A stretch of 64,000 nt of DNA from GCA-003244245 sp050700355 (GTDB lineage Bacteria > Actinomycetota > Actinomycetes > Mycobacteriales > Pseudonocardiaceae). Below are positions 63,701-64,000 of the stretch, one piece after another; the first letter of the stretch is position 1, and each line of letters opens with the position of its first letter. Below the pieces are notes generated by a model. The model was not told where the DNA came from. It saw only the letters and a list, made by a program, of their open reading frames with translations, and did no database searches. Location: NCBI GenBank assembly GCA_050700355.1, contig JBOHHE010000300.1:6260-70259 (forward strand), read 5' to 3'. Position numbers and translations under genes: made by a program.

Positions 63701-64000
63701 GGCGGACAGGGTATCGCCTGCGCGGGCGACACAGCGTGACCTAGTACGAACTCCTGCGCTGTGTCACGGCAGCGATCCGGCTGGCAGGATCCAATGCATG
63801 ACCTGGTCAGAGACCTCAGCGAGATCCCGATCGACTGGTTCAACAAGCACCTCAAGTAACCCGACACCACACCCAAACCCAGAGCGTCCGCGCTGACATT
63901 CGACCGCTGTTGATACGGCTCTGTGCGTGATACGGCTCTGTGCGGCGGACCTGCTGTCCCAGGTTCGCTGCACAGAGCGCATTAGGCTTCAGGTGTGGTC
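63701..64000. other. Right-end region with a short frame and a 17-bp tandem repeat
   Basis: A 21-codon plus-strand frame (63794-63859, MHDLVRDLSEIPIDWFNKHL) with AGGA four bases upstream looks like the tail or remnant of a protein rather than a full gene. The remaining sequence holds a perfect tandem repeat and no gene. Confidence 0.4.
63911..63944. repeat. Perfect 17-bp tandem repeat
   Basis: TGATACGGCTCTGTGCG occurs twice head to tail, in non-coding sequence near the right edge. It equals in unit length the duplication that broke the M20 gene at 10880. Confidence 0.9.

Noticed and set aside
63389..63739. Ser/Gln-rich plus-strand repeat protein
   Set aside because: Antisense of the coiled-coil gene; the minus frame starts with a normal MASPELSRRVNRLEE domain opening.

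Overview
The window is high-GC DNA from an actinobacterium, most likely in or near the Pseudonocardiaceae. The evidence is conserved synteny: 11.3-27.8 kb (dacB-like PBP4, DUF2342 protease, tilS, hpt, ftsH, folE-folP-folB-folK, DUF3180, DUF6779, PrsW, DUF2520, panC, panD, coaX, lsr2) and 30.0-48.1 kb (clpC, mhuD, mutY, disA, radA, lpqE, carD, ispD, ispF, cysS, rlmB) follow the order of the corresponding mycobacterial genes. GTG starts, 4-bp start/stop overlaps and the many XRE-type regulators fit this. No species can be named from the sequence alone.

Layout. 1-2.7 kb: the 5' end of a secreted adenosine-deaminase-like lipoprotein, a [NiFe]-hydrogenase small subunit of the high-affinity actinobacterial type without its large subunit, and two small Cys-rich membrane proteins. 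2.8-9.6 kb: a divergent signalling block with a SpoIIE-type phosphatase, a 1195-residue HAMP-array hybrid kinase, a response regulator and a STAS antagonist. 9.56-11.3 kb: gene debris (IS1380-type transposase, M15/FG-GAP chimera, M20 peptidase broken by a 17-bp duplication) plus one intact acidic 44-residue gene. 11.3-26.8 kb: core cell-wall, folate and pantothenate/CoA genes in tightly coupled operons. 26.8-29.8 kb: lsr2 between a gap where lysS would be expected and a diacylglycerol-kinase-like gene that has lost its 3' end and runs antisense through lsr2; then an FhuF-like ferric reductase behind an IdeR-type iron box. 30.0-39.7 kb: core genes.

39.9-42.6 kb is an eroded conflict-type system (Trypco1 fragment, then a trypsin-nSTAND-WD40 gene cut by two frameshifts and an internal deletion). 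Beside it lies a large Ser/Thr kinase whose outer part carries four DUF3558-like units. After cysS and rlmB, 48.3-53.7 kb is an accessory region: a 37-residue peptide coupled to a broken PCMT-like methyltransferase, two small CxxC proteins, and a tandemly duplicated pair of XRE-type regulator and HD hydrolase in which the second copy is decayed. 54.1-58.4 kb holds an aldo/keto reductase, a PAP2/lipid-kinase fusion and a SARP-NB-ARC regulator that stops before the usual TPR part. 58.5-62.9 kb is a sigma factor, an unknown protein, a histidine kinase, a response regulator and a tiny membrane peptide on one strand. The window ends with a repetitive coiled-coil protein.

The core blocks work as expected: folate from GTP, pantothenate and CoA, MEP isoprenoids, peptidoglycan trimming, proteolysis by FtsH and ClpC, and c-di-AMP and DNA repair. 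The accessory regions show repeated partial decay. No tRNA, rRNA or CRISPR array was seen.
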